This document shows positions 15,944 through 22,761 of a DNA stretch of 38,992 nt, one piece after another. Under the pieces are notes generated by a model that ran no database searches, was not told the DNA's origin, and saw only the letters and a program-made list of their open reading frames with translations. The stretch comes from CAYLSV01 sp964386435 (lineage in GTDB: Bacteria > Planctomycetota > Phycisphaerae > Tepidisphaerales > Tepidisphaeraceae). A program made the translations under genes and the position numbers. Location of the stretch: contig CAYLSV010000033.1 of NCBI GenBank assembly GCA_964386435.1, positions 1-38,992 of the forward strand, written 5' to 3'. Every line of letters starts with the position of its first letter. The first letter of the stretch is position 1.

Positions 15944-16539
15944 CCCACCAGCTTACTCGAATCGCCCGCCTTCATCGCCAGGAAGTTGCGGATCAGCGTG
16001 TCGCCGTGCTCGGTCAGGAAGCTTTCCGGGTGAAACTGCACCCCGTGCAGCGGCTTGTGGCGGTGCCGCAGCCCCATGATCTCACCCTCGGCTGTTCGGG
16101 CGTTGATGAGCCACTCGTCCGACAGGCTCGCCTCCCGCACAATCAGGCTGTGGTAGCGCGTTGCCGTGAACGGCGACGGAATGCCGGCGAATACACCGGT
16201 GCCGTCGTGGTGCATCTGATCCGTCTTGCCGTGCATCAGCTTCCCCGCCCGCTCGACGACCCCGCCGTGGCTGAACCCCAGGCACTGATGCCCAAGACAA
16301 ACCCCCAGCGTCGGCGTCGACGCCCCCAACGCCGCGATCAACTCGTTGCTCACCCCACTCTCCGTCGGCGTGCAAGGCCCGGGGCTGATCAACAAATGCG
16401 ACGCCCCCAACGCCCGCGCCTCCTCCACCGTCACCGCATCATTCCGCACCACCCTCACCTCCACCCCCGGCGCCACCGTCCCAATCAGCTGCACCAGGTT
16501 GAACGTGAAGCTGTCGTAGTTGTCGATGAGAAGCAGCAT
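15940..16539 (-). CDS. trpG: glutamine amidotransferase subunit of anthranilate/aminodeoxychorismate synthase
   Basis: 199 aa class I glutaminase. Nucleophile Cys81 is in GVCLGHQCLG. His170 and Glu172 in GVQFHPESFLTEHG complete the triad. The N-terminal LLLIDNYDSFTFNLVQ and LLISPGPCTPTESG are typical of TrpG/PabA. It releases ammonia from glutamine for TrpE (tryptophan) or PabB (folate). Neither partner is in the window and one glutaminase often serves both, so trpG versus pabA cannot be decided. TACGCT lies exactly 6 bases before ATG 16539. The small HExxH protein is translated from the same message through a 4-base overlap. Confidence 0.93.
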   Translation of the reverse strand: MLLLIDNYDSFTFNLVQLIGTVAPGVEVRVVRNDAVTVEEARALGASHLLISPGPCTPTESGVSNELIAALGASTPTLGVCLGHQCLGFSHGGVVERAGKLMHGKTDQMHHDGTGVFAGIPSPFTATRYHSLIVREASLSDEWLINARTAEGEIMGLRHRHKPLHGVQFHPESFLTEHGDTLIRNFLAMKAGDSSKLVG

Positions 16540-16545
16540 GAGCCA

Positions 16546-16551
16546 AGCGTA
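16546..16551 (-). promoter_or_regulatory. -10 box TACGCT of trpG
   Basis: TACGCT on the minus strand ends 6 bases before ATG 16539. Confidence 0.65.
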
Positions 16552-16566
16552 GACTACTGACGCAGC

Positions 16567-16625
16567 GCCGAAGGCAGGCTATTCCTGCGGCGGCCAGGAA
16601 GTTCGTCCGTCCGAAGGCAGGACGA
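16567..16625. repeat. two hairpins with a shared CCGAAGGCAGG word
   Basis: CCGAAGGCAGG occurs at 16568-16578 and 16611-16621. Each copy takes part in a hairpin: GCAGG/CCTGC (16574-16588) and TCGTCC/GGACGA (16603-16625). They lie upstream of the trpG promoter and beyond the terminator of the next gene. Confidence 0.55.
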
Positions 16626-16650
16626 CGGGCAGATCGCAACGCACCTAAAC

Positions 16651-16681
16651 AAGAAGCCCGACGGTTCCCGCCGGGCTTCTT
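16651..16681 (-). terminator. rho-independent terminator of the pseudopilin-like gene
   Basis: AAGAAGCCCG (16651-16660) and CGGGCTTCTT (16672-16681) form a perfect 10-bp stem with an 11-base loop. Read on the minus strand it is followed by TTGTTTAGG, and it starts 28 bases after the stop codon at 16709. Confidence 0.85.
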
Positions 16682-16708
16682 GACATCGTGACTTGCGAAG
16701 CAACTGAT

Positions 16709-17701
16709 TCAGGGAAGGTATCGGAACCCAGCCGGTGCCTTGATCTTGAGACGGCGGATCTCGAAGTCGTTGTCAAGCGTGCCGTTGTCGGTCAGCTTGT
16801 TGCTGAGGTTGAACGACTGGCCACTGCCATCGGCCATGGCGGTGTTCGCACTGGATTCGTCGCGGTGGCGGAAACGCATGGTGCCCAACTCATCGGCGAA
16901 GAACGTCAACACCGGAAGGTCGATGTTATACTCGTAGCCGAAAGTGTCGACGTCCGGCATGAACACCGGCGCGTTGTTCTCCAGCAGCCAGTCACCGGCA
17001 TCCGGATCGTCGGCGTAGCGGAACATCGAGGAGCCAATATCGCCCTCGCGGTTGCGGAAGAAGGTGCTGCCGGAGGGCAAAGCGAAGTGGATGCCGCTGG
17101 CCGCCAGCAGGTTGCTGAACTCAAACGGCGTGCCGTCCGTGTTGTTCAGCCGCACGTTCGTCTCCCAGAAAATCGCGTTATCGGGAAAGACGCGGCTGGC
17201 CTTTGCAGGCTTCAAGAACTGGTCAGGGACGTTGTTGCCCGCGTAGTTGAACGAATCCGGCATGACCAAGCCGTTCTGAGCATATGTCACCTTCTGCTCA
17301 GACTCTTCCGGCACGCTGGGGCACACCCAGGTGCCACCATAAAGATCATCCGTGAACGAGATGCCGCCGTTCTCGTTCTGGTCGCCCATCAGCGCCTCGA
17401 GCTGTCCGAAGACAGTGTAAAACCCGGCGTACGGGCTCGGCACGGCACTGTAATCATTCGGCACCGAGTTGGCGAACACCATGCCGAACGGATAGCTCTG
17501 GTTGTTCTCAGCAATGTAGATCATCGCCGCTTGGCCGTGCGTGCGGACGTTCGAAAGGCAGGCGACGGACGACGCCGAGTCTCTGGCACGACCCAACACG
17601 GGCAGCAAAATCGAGATCAGGAGGGCAATGATGCCGATGACGACAAGGAGTTCAACCAGCGTGAAGCCGGCGGAGCTCCGGAGGGTGCGATGCGAATTCA
17701 T
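16709..17701 (-). CDS. type II secretion/pseudopilin-like protein with H-X9-DG type C-terminus
   Basis: 330 aa. A prepilin signal: basic leader, cleavage after Gly12, then FTLVELLVVIGIIALLISI with Glu at position 5 of the mature chain. A long globular domain follows, with scattered Gly/Asn and Asp/Asn-rich loops. The C-terminal RFRHRDESSANTAMADGSG matches the H-X9-DG pattern of the large planctomycete family of prepilin-like proteins. These are processed by a prepilin peptidase and exposed at the cell surface or periplasm; most have no assigned role. The start is supported by GGAG 8 bases upstream, one of few Shine-Dalgarno sites here, and a strong terminator follows. GC content is lower than in the neighbours. 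Confidence 0.9.
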   Translation of the reverse strand: MNSHRTLRSSAGFTLVELLVVIGIIALLISILLPVLGRARDSASSVACLSNVRTHGQAAMIYIAENNQSYPFGMVFANSVPNDYSAVPSPYAGFYTVFGQLEALMGDQNENGGISFTDDLYGGTWVCPSVPEESEQKVTYAQNGLVMPDSFNYAGNNVPDQFLKPAKASRVFPDNAIFWETNVRLNNTDGTPFEFSNLLAASGIHFALPSGSTFFRNREGDIGSSMFRYADDPDAGDWLLENNAPVFMPDVDTFGYEYNIDLPVLTFFADELGTMRFRHRDESSANTAMADGSGQSFNLSNKLTDNGTLDNDFEIRRLKIKAPAGFRYLP

Positions 17702-18325
17702 CTACAAGTCTCCAGTGGGTGGGGCACGCCGTGGCGACGCACTGAGAAAAACGAGCGGGTTATCTGCAACTATCCCGACCGCGACGGGTGAATCGGTTGA
17801 CGACCTGCGGGGCCGACGCCGGAAGCATCACGGCGGAGTAAGAGCTTGAACTGGTCCGATGGGAAGTGGGAGGAGGTCAAGGCGGGCAGCGCGGTGAGGC
17901 TATCTTACGCGCAGAGCCCGTCGAAACAAGCACAATCCTAATTTTGGCTTAAGCCATGCGGTGGGGCACACGCTGCTATTCCGTGAATTGCAAATCATCC
18001 GAGTCCTGAGGCGAGTGCCACTGCCCGCCGGGCAGTTTGGGTCGGTCCGTTGCCGAACAGGTTAACGCTAATCCCGCGCCCTTCCTACGATGATCGAACG
18101 GCGGGACGATGAACTTTACCGGATGTCCAGCCCGGCTGCTAACCTCAGCCGAGTTTGGGCATCTTTCCCATTGGTCGAGCCCGTCGAGGCAATGCATGTC
18201 GCCAGCGTTGCGATAGAGCCCTAGAGTTCATGCCAGAACCTGGAGCGGCCGCGACGCAGCCGCGTTGCTGTGCCTCGCCCTTCTGACCGCACTCATCCTG
18301 TTCCTTTTTCTTGGAGATCATCCCA
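17702..18325. other. 624-base region without a convincing gene
   Basis: This is the longest gap, between the divergent pseudopilin-like gene and the secreted protein at 18326, so it should hold both promoters and their leaders. It contains an AT-rich patch at 17930-17955 with the 12-base palindrome TGGCTTAAGCCA (17945-17956), a possible operator. It also has a GCGGC/GCCGC hairpin near 18246-18266. Small open frames inside it show no recognisable protein features. GGAG at 17710-17713 (minus) and GGAGAT at 18313-18318 (plus) are the two ribosome binding sites. Confidence 0.6.
18313..18318 (+). promoter_or_regulatory. Shine-Dalgarno GGAGAT deciding start 18326
   Basis: GGAGAT ends 7 bases before ATG 18326. 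A TTG at 18311 is in frame but would overlap this site, so ATG 18326 is preferred. Confidence 0.7.
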
Positions 18326-18808
18326 ATGATTCACCCCCGCATTTTTCGTCCGCTCACTGCCGCCTGCGCCGCCGCGGCGGTTGTCGCCTTGACCGCCACC
18401 ATTGGTATGGCACCGGCCGCTCATGTCCCGGCCGCGGATACCATGAACTTCCTTGCCGGCTCGAAAGTCGAGGGAATCGTCAAGACCGTGGACGGTGATC
18501 CGGCCGAGGACGTGCCGATCAAGCTCCACCCGTTCGAGCGCCAGCAGATGCGTGGTGCCGGCAACCGCGGTCTTTCAATGGACGCCGACGCTCCGAGCCC
18601 CGAAACGGCAGGCATGGCCGTTCGCATGATGGCCACGAAGACTGATGCCGACGGCAAGTATGAGTTCAAGAACGTCAAGGAGGGTGTCTACAGCTGGACG
18701 GCTGGCATCAAGAAGCACCCTTCGATGGGCTTTGCCTCGGGCATCGTGAAGGTTGAGGACGGCAAGGCCCGGACCTTGAATGTCAACCTCAAGCTGCCGA
18801 AAAGGTAA
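18326..18808 (+). CDS. secreted carboxypeptidase-regulatory-like (CarboxypepD_reg/Cna-B type) protein
   Basis: 160 aa from ATG 18326. Signal peptide at about 1-35 (hydrophobic AACAAAAVVALTATIG, cleavage near APAAHVPA). The rest is one beta-sandwich domain of the carboxypeptidase regulatory-like type: VEGIVKTVDGDPAEDVPIKL, then TKTDADGKYEFKNVKEGVYS and a final VNLKLPK strand. Such domains occur in many secreted planctomycete proteins and are thought to mediate binding or add stability. The protein is probably periplasmic or exported. A hairpin with T-run in the 3' end of the convergent gene can serve as its terminator. Confidence 0.8.
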   Translation: MIHPRIFRPLTAACAAAAVVALTATIGMAPAAHVPAADTMNFLAGSKVEGIVKTVDGDPAEDVPIKLHPFERQQMRGAGNRGLSMDADAPSPETAGMAVRMMATKTDADGKYEFKNVKEGVYSWTAGIKKHPSMGFASGIVKVEDGKARTLNVNLKLPKR

Positions 18809-18840
18809 GCATCACGGCTTCTGCCGAGAACTCGATCGGA

Positions 18841-20331
18841 CTACCCCTTGAGCACCCATGCCGCCAGTTCGCGCGGTGTGGGTGCTTTTCCTGTGCTGAG
18901 CATGCCGACGCGGAAGATGCGGCCGGCGGCCCAGATCAGCATTGTGATGCCGACCAGGCTGCTGAGGATTGCCAGCAGGATCTGCCAGACAGGGATGCCG
19001 GGGGGGACGGCCAGGCGGAGGACGGTGATCAGCGGGGCGGTGAACGGGAAGTAGCCGAGGGTAAGGGCGAGGGTGCCGTTGGGGTTTTGCACGATGGGCA
19101 GGAACATGCTCAGCGGGATGACCAGCAGCAGCATGACCGGGGTCATGAGCGTCTGGGCCTCCTTGATGTCGGTGACGGCCGCGCCCACGGCGGCGAACAT
19201 CGCGCCGAACAGCAGGGCCGACAGGATCGTGAAGACGACGAACCAGAGCATGACGTCGACGGCCAGGTACTGGGCGAAGTTGAAGTAGACGGCCGCCCCG
19301 AACGCCCCGCCGAGGTAGACGGCGGCGAGGGTCAGCGCCACGCCGACGCCGCCGACGAGCTTGCCCATCATCAACTCGAACGGCCGCACCCCCGCCAGCA
19401 GCACCTCGGCGATCCGCAGCTGCTTCTCCTCGATCACGTTGGTCGTCATCGGGCTGCAGCCAACCATGACGGTCAGGAAGATGAGCATCAGCAGCCCCAC
19501 CGGCACGGCAAACCCGGCGACGACCTGGCCGCCCTCGACCTCCTGCACCACCTCACCGGCGGCATCCTGCTCGTAAAGGCCGATGTTCTTTGCCTGCGGC
19601 GGCGTGCCCAACAGCACGGCCTGCGTGACCATCATTGGGTTCATGTTGCCCCGCATCATCCGCTCCTGCGGCACGCTGGCCTGCAACGCGCGGTTCATCA
19701 GGCCGCGGAACTCGCGGTTGGTCGGCTTGTTCGTCGCGTAGTGGACGTAGGTGCCGGGGCCGAAGATCGTCTCCATTCGCTGGGCCATCTGACTCTCGAA
19801 ATCGAGGGCGGCCAGCGGGTCGTCGCTCGCCCCCTCGGGTGTGGCGGGTGCGGCCGGATTCTCGCCCTCGGCGGCTTGGGCGGCTAGCTCGCCGATCAGC
19901 TCCTGGTTGAACGTCGGCGTGAGCAGGTCCGGCCCGATTTCGGCGAAACCGAGCAGCTCGCCCTCCCGCACGCGCTCTGAAAGTGTCAACCGGGCCGCCG
20001 CCAATGCGGTCTCATCCGCGGCGTCGATGCGCTCGATCTCAAGCCGCGGTTGGGTCTGGCGGATTTCATCACCCGCCTCGCTCACACCGCTGACCTCCGG
20101 CTTGGTGTTGTGCAGCTCGACGGCGGCGGCCAATTTGTCGTAGACGAACCCGCCGGTCTGATCGATGACGGCCACCTTGTACGTGCTGTCATCGCCCACC
20201 TTCTCCGCCAAGCGGCCGGCGAAGACGCCGCCGAGCATGAAGATCGGCAGCAGCACCAGCGAGATGACGAAGCCCTTGGTCTTGACGGCCGCGAGATATT
20301 CACGGACGGCGATGGTCCAGATTTTGGTCAT
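18841..20331 (-). CDS. ABC-2 type transporter permease (NatB-like)
   Basis: 496 aa. One transmembrane helix at about 18-40 (KGFVISLVLLPIFMLGGVF), then a large extracytoplasmic part of about 230 residues. Five or more helices follow, with the typical NatB linker IEEKQLRIAEVLLAGVRPFELMMGKLVG after the first of them. The family pairs with a NatA-type ATPase and exports sodium or other substrates; here the partner is the upstream gene at 20406-21380. ATG 20331 was chosen because MTKIWTIAVREYL is the usual N-terminus; the frame is open further upstream but runs into the repeat in the gap. No box of the leaderless type precedes it, which fits co-transcription with the ATPase gene. Confidence 0.9.
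   Translation of the reverse strand: MTKIWTIAVREYLAAVKTKGFVISLVLLPIFMLGGVFAGRLAEKVGDDSTYKVAVIDQTGGFVYDKLAAAVELHNTKPEVSGVSEAGDEIRQTQPRLEIERIDAADETALAAARLTLSERVREGELLGFAEIGPDLLTPTFNQELIGELAAQAAEGENPAAPATPEGASDDPLAALDFESQMAQRMETIFGPGTYVHYATNKPTNREFRGLMNRALQASVPQERMMRGNMNPMMVTQAVLLGTPPQAKNIGLYEQDAAGEVVQEVEGGQVVAGFAVPVGLLMLIFLTVMVGCSPMTTNVIEEKQLRIAEVLLAGVRPFELMMGKLVGGVGVALTLAAVYLGGAFGAAVYFNFAQYLAVDVMLWFVVFTILSALLFGAMFAAVGAAVTDIKEAQTLMTPVMLLLVIPLSMFLPIVQNPNGTLALTLGYFPFTAPLITVLRLAVPPGIPVWQILLAILSSLVGITMLIWAAGRIFRVGMLSTGKAPTPRELAAWVLKG
18851..18889 (+). terminator. plus-strand terminator embedded in the 3' end of the convergent permease gene
   Basis: AGCACCCA (18851-18858) pairs with TGGGTGCT (18879-18886), with an inner CCGC/GCGG stem, followed by TTT to 18889. 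It can stop transcripts of the gene ending at 18808 while encoding the last residues of the permease on the other strand. Confidence 0.6.
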
Positions 20332-20339
20332 GGGAAGGG

Positions 20340-20402
20340 AGTTGCTGGTTGCTGGTTGTGAGGGTTGCGTCGCCAGCAACTAACCACTGGCAACCAACAA
20401 CT
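20340..20402. repeat. word-like inverted repeat in the transporter operon
   Basis: GTTGCTGGTTGCTGGTTG words (from 20340) face CAACTAACCACTGGCAACC/CAACAACT words (to 20402), forming an imperfect hairpin that fills the 74-base gap between the ATPase stop and the permease start. Confidence 0.6.
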
Positions 20403-20405
20403 GCC

Positions 20406-21380
20406 TCAAGCGGCTTCGGCGTCGGGTTCTTGGAGGTCAGCTTCGTCGGGGGCGGCGATGCGGACGAAGATGTCGTGGAGGGTCGGGCGGGTCACCTCGA
20501 AGTGGCGGACGTCGCCGTGGGTGATGAGCTGCCGGAGGATCTCGCCGCGGTCGGCATCGGGGGCGGTGCGAAGTTCGAGGCGGTTGCCCACATCGGCGGC
20601 TCCGGTGACGCCGGGCAAGGTGGCGGCCGTCTCCTTCGAGAGGCCCGGCAATTCTATGCGGATCACGTCCTCGCCGTGCTCGGCCTGCACGGCGTCGAGG
20701 CTGCCGTTGAGCACGTTCTTGCCTTTGTAGATCATCCAGATGTGGTCGCACATCCGCTCGGCCTGACTCATATCATGAGTGCTGAACAAGATGGTCGTTC
20801 CCTGCCGCCGCAGGTCGAGGACGGCCTCCCGCATCACCACCTGGTTCACCGGATCGAGGCCGCTGAAGACCTCGTCGAGCAGCACCAGCTTCGGCTTGGG
20901 CAGGACGGTGGCGAGGAACTGCACCTTCTGGCTCATGCCTTTGGAAAGCTGCTCGACCTTTTTATCGGCCCACCCGCCGAGGCCGAGCTTGCCCAGCCGC
21001 TCGTCGATCTCGAGGTCCGGCGGATTGTAACCCTTGAGCTTGCTCATGAACCGCAGGACGTCGCGGACCTTCATGCTCTTGTAGAGCGACCGCTCTTCGG
21101 GCAGGTAGGCGACGCGGTCGTCCGGCTTGCCGCTGACGGGCTCGCCGAGGACGCGAACGGTGCCCTCGTCGGGGTGGAAGATCCGCATGATCATGCGGAG
21201 GGTGGTCGTTTTGCCGCTGCCGTTGGGGCCGATGATGCCGCAGGTGCTGCCGGGCGGGACGGACAGATTGACGTGGTCCACGGCGAGGTGGCTGCCGAAC
21301 CGCTTGGAGACGCCATCGAGTTGCACGTCGGCGTCGCCGCCGGTTGGGGCGTAATCCATGGGCGGTGCGGGCTCGGCCAT
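20406..21380 (-). CDS. ABC transporter ATP-binding protein (NatA-like), partner of the permease
   Basis: 324 aa. Walker A IGPNGSGKTTT, Q-loop region VAYLPEERSLY, signature LSKGMSQKVQF, Walker B LVLLDEVFSGLDP and switch His in LFSTHDMSQ. The EERSLY and LSKGM wording is typical of NatA/GldA-like ATPases of ABC-2 exporters. A C-terminal domain of about 90 residues (ending RPTLHDIFVRIA) is also usual for this group. The encoded ATPase powers the permease from the next gene downstream. The frame opens at 21491, but ATG 21380 directly precedes the domain and has TATACC 5 bases upstream. Confidence 0.93.
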   Translation of the reverse strand: MAEPAPPMDYAPTGGDADVQLDGVSKRFGSHLAVDHVNLSVPPGSTCGIIGPNGSGKTTTLRMIMRIFHPDEGTVRVLGEPVSGKPDDRVAYLPEERSLYKSMKVRDVLRFMSKLKGYNPPDLEIDERLGKLGLGGWADKKVEQLSKGMSQKVQFLATVLPKPKLVLLDEVFSGLDPVNQVVMREAVLDLRRQGTTILFSTHDMSQAERMCDHIWMIYKGKNVLNGSLDAVQAEHGEDVIRIELPGLSKETAATLPGVTGAADVGNRLELRTAPDADRGEILRQLITHGDVRHFEVTRPTLHDIFVRIAAPDEADLQEPDAEAA

Positions 21381-21385
21381 GCCAC

Positions 21386-21391
21386 GGTATA
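21386..21391 (-). promoter_or_regulatory. -10 like box TATACC of the ABC-2 transporter operon
   Basis: TATACC on the minus strand ends 5 bases before ATG 21380; the sixth base deviates from the local TAnnnT pattern. Confidence 0.45.
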
Positions 21392-21502
21392 GCCGCGGCG
21401 GCCGCGAAAGTCGCGTTCGGCCGATCGGCCACCCGCGGCACGGCGGTTGCAACATGGTCGGCACCTCACCCGCCGAACCCATCGGCGGCACCCCAACCTC
21501 CC

Positions 21503-21509
21503 GGAAGGA
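21503..21509 (+). promoter_or_regulatory. Shine-Dalgarno GGAAGGA for the 21518 gene
   Basis: GGAAGGA ends 8 bases before ATG 21518, an unusually clear site for this window, and sets the start well inside a longer open frame. Confidence 0.75.
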
Positions 21510-21517
21510 TATTCATC

Positions 21518-21754
21518 ATGCGCACCCTCACCGAAGACCGCCTCTCGCAGACCGACGCCTCGCACGCCATTGAGGACACCGTCACTCAGGTGCCGGCCGA
21601 CACGTTCATGTGGCTCGCCGGCGGCAGCATCGCAGCTAGCCTGACGCTGAAACTCATGGGCCGCGACCGCGATGCACTGTTCGTGGGCCAGTGGGCGCCG
21701 ACGTTCGTGGCGCTGGGCATCTACAACAAGCTGGCGAAGAGCATTCGCGGCTAA
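21518..21754 (+). CDS. small conserved membrane protein
   Basis: 78 aa. Two hydrophobic stretches, FMWLAGGSIAASLTLKLMG (30-48) and ALFVGQWAPTFVALGIYN (53-70), surround the short charged turn GRDRD. The pattern GSIAAS..L...GR...ALFVGQWAP is recalled from uncharacterised small proteins of several phyla; no function is known. The protein probably forms a membrane hairpin. The strong Shine-Dalgarno site and the coding-like third-base GC preference support it as real, despite its size. It is divergent from the NatA-like gene. Confidence 0.75.
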   Translation: MRTLTEDRLSQTDASHAIEDTVTQVPADTFMWLAGGSIAASLTLKLMGRDRDALFVGQWAPTFVALGIYNKLAKSIRG

Positions 21755-21888
21755 CGCGCATCAGCTCATTCAGCTTGCGAGCGCCGCCGCCCAAACCCTG
21801 CTGGCGTGGCGGCGTCTTGCTGCGCGGCTACTTCTCGTCGGCAATCGCTTCCGCAAGGTTGCCGTTGCGCCGTGGCGATGGGTGGCCT

Positions 21889-21965
21889 GGGGTAGCCGTG
21901 GAGCTTGCTCCGCGCGTCCGGGTTCGGCGACGTCCGGCGCGCGGAGCGAGCCCTACGGCCACCCC
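21889..21965. repeat. long imperfect GC-rich inverted repeat (element E)
   Basis: The arms 21889-21921 and 21933-21965 pair with a handful of mismatches around an 11-base loop. The clearest part is GCTTGCTCCGCGCG facing CGCGCGGAGCGAGC. It lies in the 265-base gap between convergent genes (stops at 21754 and 22020), where it may end transcription from both sides. Confidence 0.65.
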
Positions 21966-22019
21966 AGATGTTGCAGGAACCAACCTTCGTGTTTGGAGCA
22001 TGCTGATGAAGCCGACGCC

Positions 22020-22727
22020 TCACCCAGCCTGCAGCTTGCCTTCGCGCATGACGTAGCTGCGATCCGCGGTCGTGGCGAGGCTTCGGTCGTGGGTAACCAT
22101 CACCAGCGCCCGGCCTTCGGCGTGGACGCCGGCCAGGGCATCCATAATCGCCGTGCCGGTTTCGGCGTCGAGGTTGCCGGTCGGCTCGTCGGCGAGGAGA
22201 ATCGGCGGGTCGTTCATCAGGGCGCGGGCGATGGCCACGCGTTGCCGCTCGCCGCCTGAGAGCTGGGCCGGGCGGTGCGTGGCGCGGTGGCTCATGCCCA
22301 GGGTGTCCAGCAGCGCGGCCGCTTTGTCACGCAGCTCCGACTTCTGCCGGCGGAAGGCGAGCCACGATCGGCCGACCATGGCCGCGAGCATGGTGTTGCC
22401 GAGCACGTCCAGCTCCGGCAGCAGGTGGTAGAACTGGAAGACGAAGCCGATCTGCCGGTTTCGTACCGTCGCCCGCCGCCCGCCGCTGAGGGTGCGGGCA
22501 TCGACACCGCCGACGCTCACCTGCCCCTGGTCCGGCTCGTCGAGCAGGCCCATCAGGTGCAGCAGCGTCGACTTGCCGCTGCCGCTTTTGCCCTCGATGG
22601 CGACGAACTCGCCGGCCCGCACGGTCAAATCCGCCCCCCGCAGCACCGGCACGACGGCCTCGCCCATGCGGTAGCTTTTGTGCAGGTCGCGGGCCTCGAT
22701 CACCGGAACTAACGCGTCGCCCGCCAT
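22020..22727 (-). CDS. LolD/MacB-type ABC transporter ATP-binding protein
   Basis: 235 aa. Walker A EGKSGSGKSTLLHLMG, Q-loop FVFQFYHLLPELDVLGN, signature LSGGERQRVAIARAL, Walker B ILLADEPTGNLD and the switch His in VMVTHDRSLA. The FQFYHLLPEL and DEPTGNLD wording places it in the LolD/MacB/FtsE group, whose permeases extract lipoproteins or drive periplasmic efflux. No permease is adjacent, so the partner must be encoded elsewhere. TATGCT lies 8 bases before ATG 22727, in a 34-base divergent promoter region shared with the next gene. Confidence 0.92.
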   Translation of the reverse strand: MAGDALVPVIEARDLHKSYRMGEAVVPVLRGADLTVRAGEFVAIEGKSGSGKSTLLHLMGLLDEPDQGQVSVGGVDARTLSGGRRATVRNRQIGFVFQFYHLLPELDVLGNTMLAAMVGRSWLAFRRQKSELRDKAAALLDTLGMSHRATHRPAQLSGGERQRVAIARALMNDPPILLADEPTGNLDAETGTAIMDALAGVHAEGRALVMVTHDRSLATTADRSYVMREGKLQAG

Positions 22728-22735
22728 GGGCCGCC

Positions 22736-22741
22736 AGCATA
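22736..22741 (-). promoter_or_regulatory. -10 box TATGCT of the LolD-type gene
   Basis: TATGCT on the minus strand ends 8 bases before ATG 22727. Confidence 0.5.
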
Positions 22742-22749
22742 GCCGTTGA

Positions 22750-22755
22750 TATCAT
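22750..22755 (+). promoter_or_regulatory. -10 box TATCAT of the 22762 gene
   Basis: TATCAT ends 6 bases before ATG 22762; no Shine-Dalgarno site is visible. Confidence 0.65.
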
Positions 22756-22761
22756 GCGGTT

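Noticed and set aside
11462..16539. a complete secreted binary toxin
   Set aside because: The PA-like protein is a predicted lipoprotein without PA14 or furin site. No ADP-ribosyltransferase or lethal-factor-like gene is present, and the HExxH protein lacks a third metal ligand. Only domain-level similarity is claimed.
17976..18197. 73-codon minus-strand frame in the 624-base gap
   Set aside because: No recognisable protein features, no promoter at leaderless spacing and no Shine-Dalgarno site.
18265..18498. 78-codon plus-strand frame with a hydrophobic start
   Set aside because: It overlaps the better supported gene at 18326 in another frame. The second half is Arg/His-rich shadow sequence.
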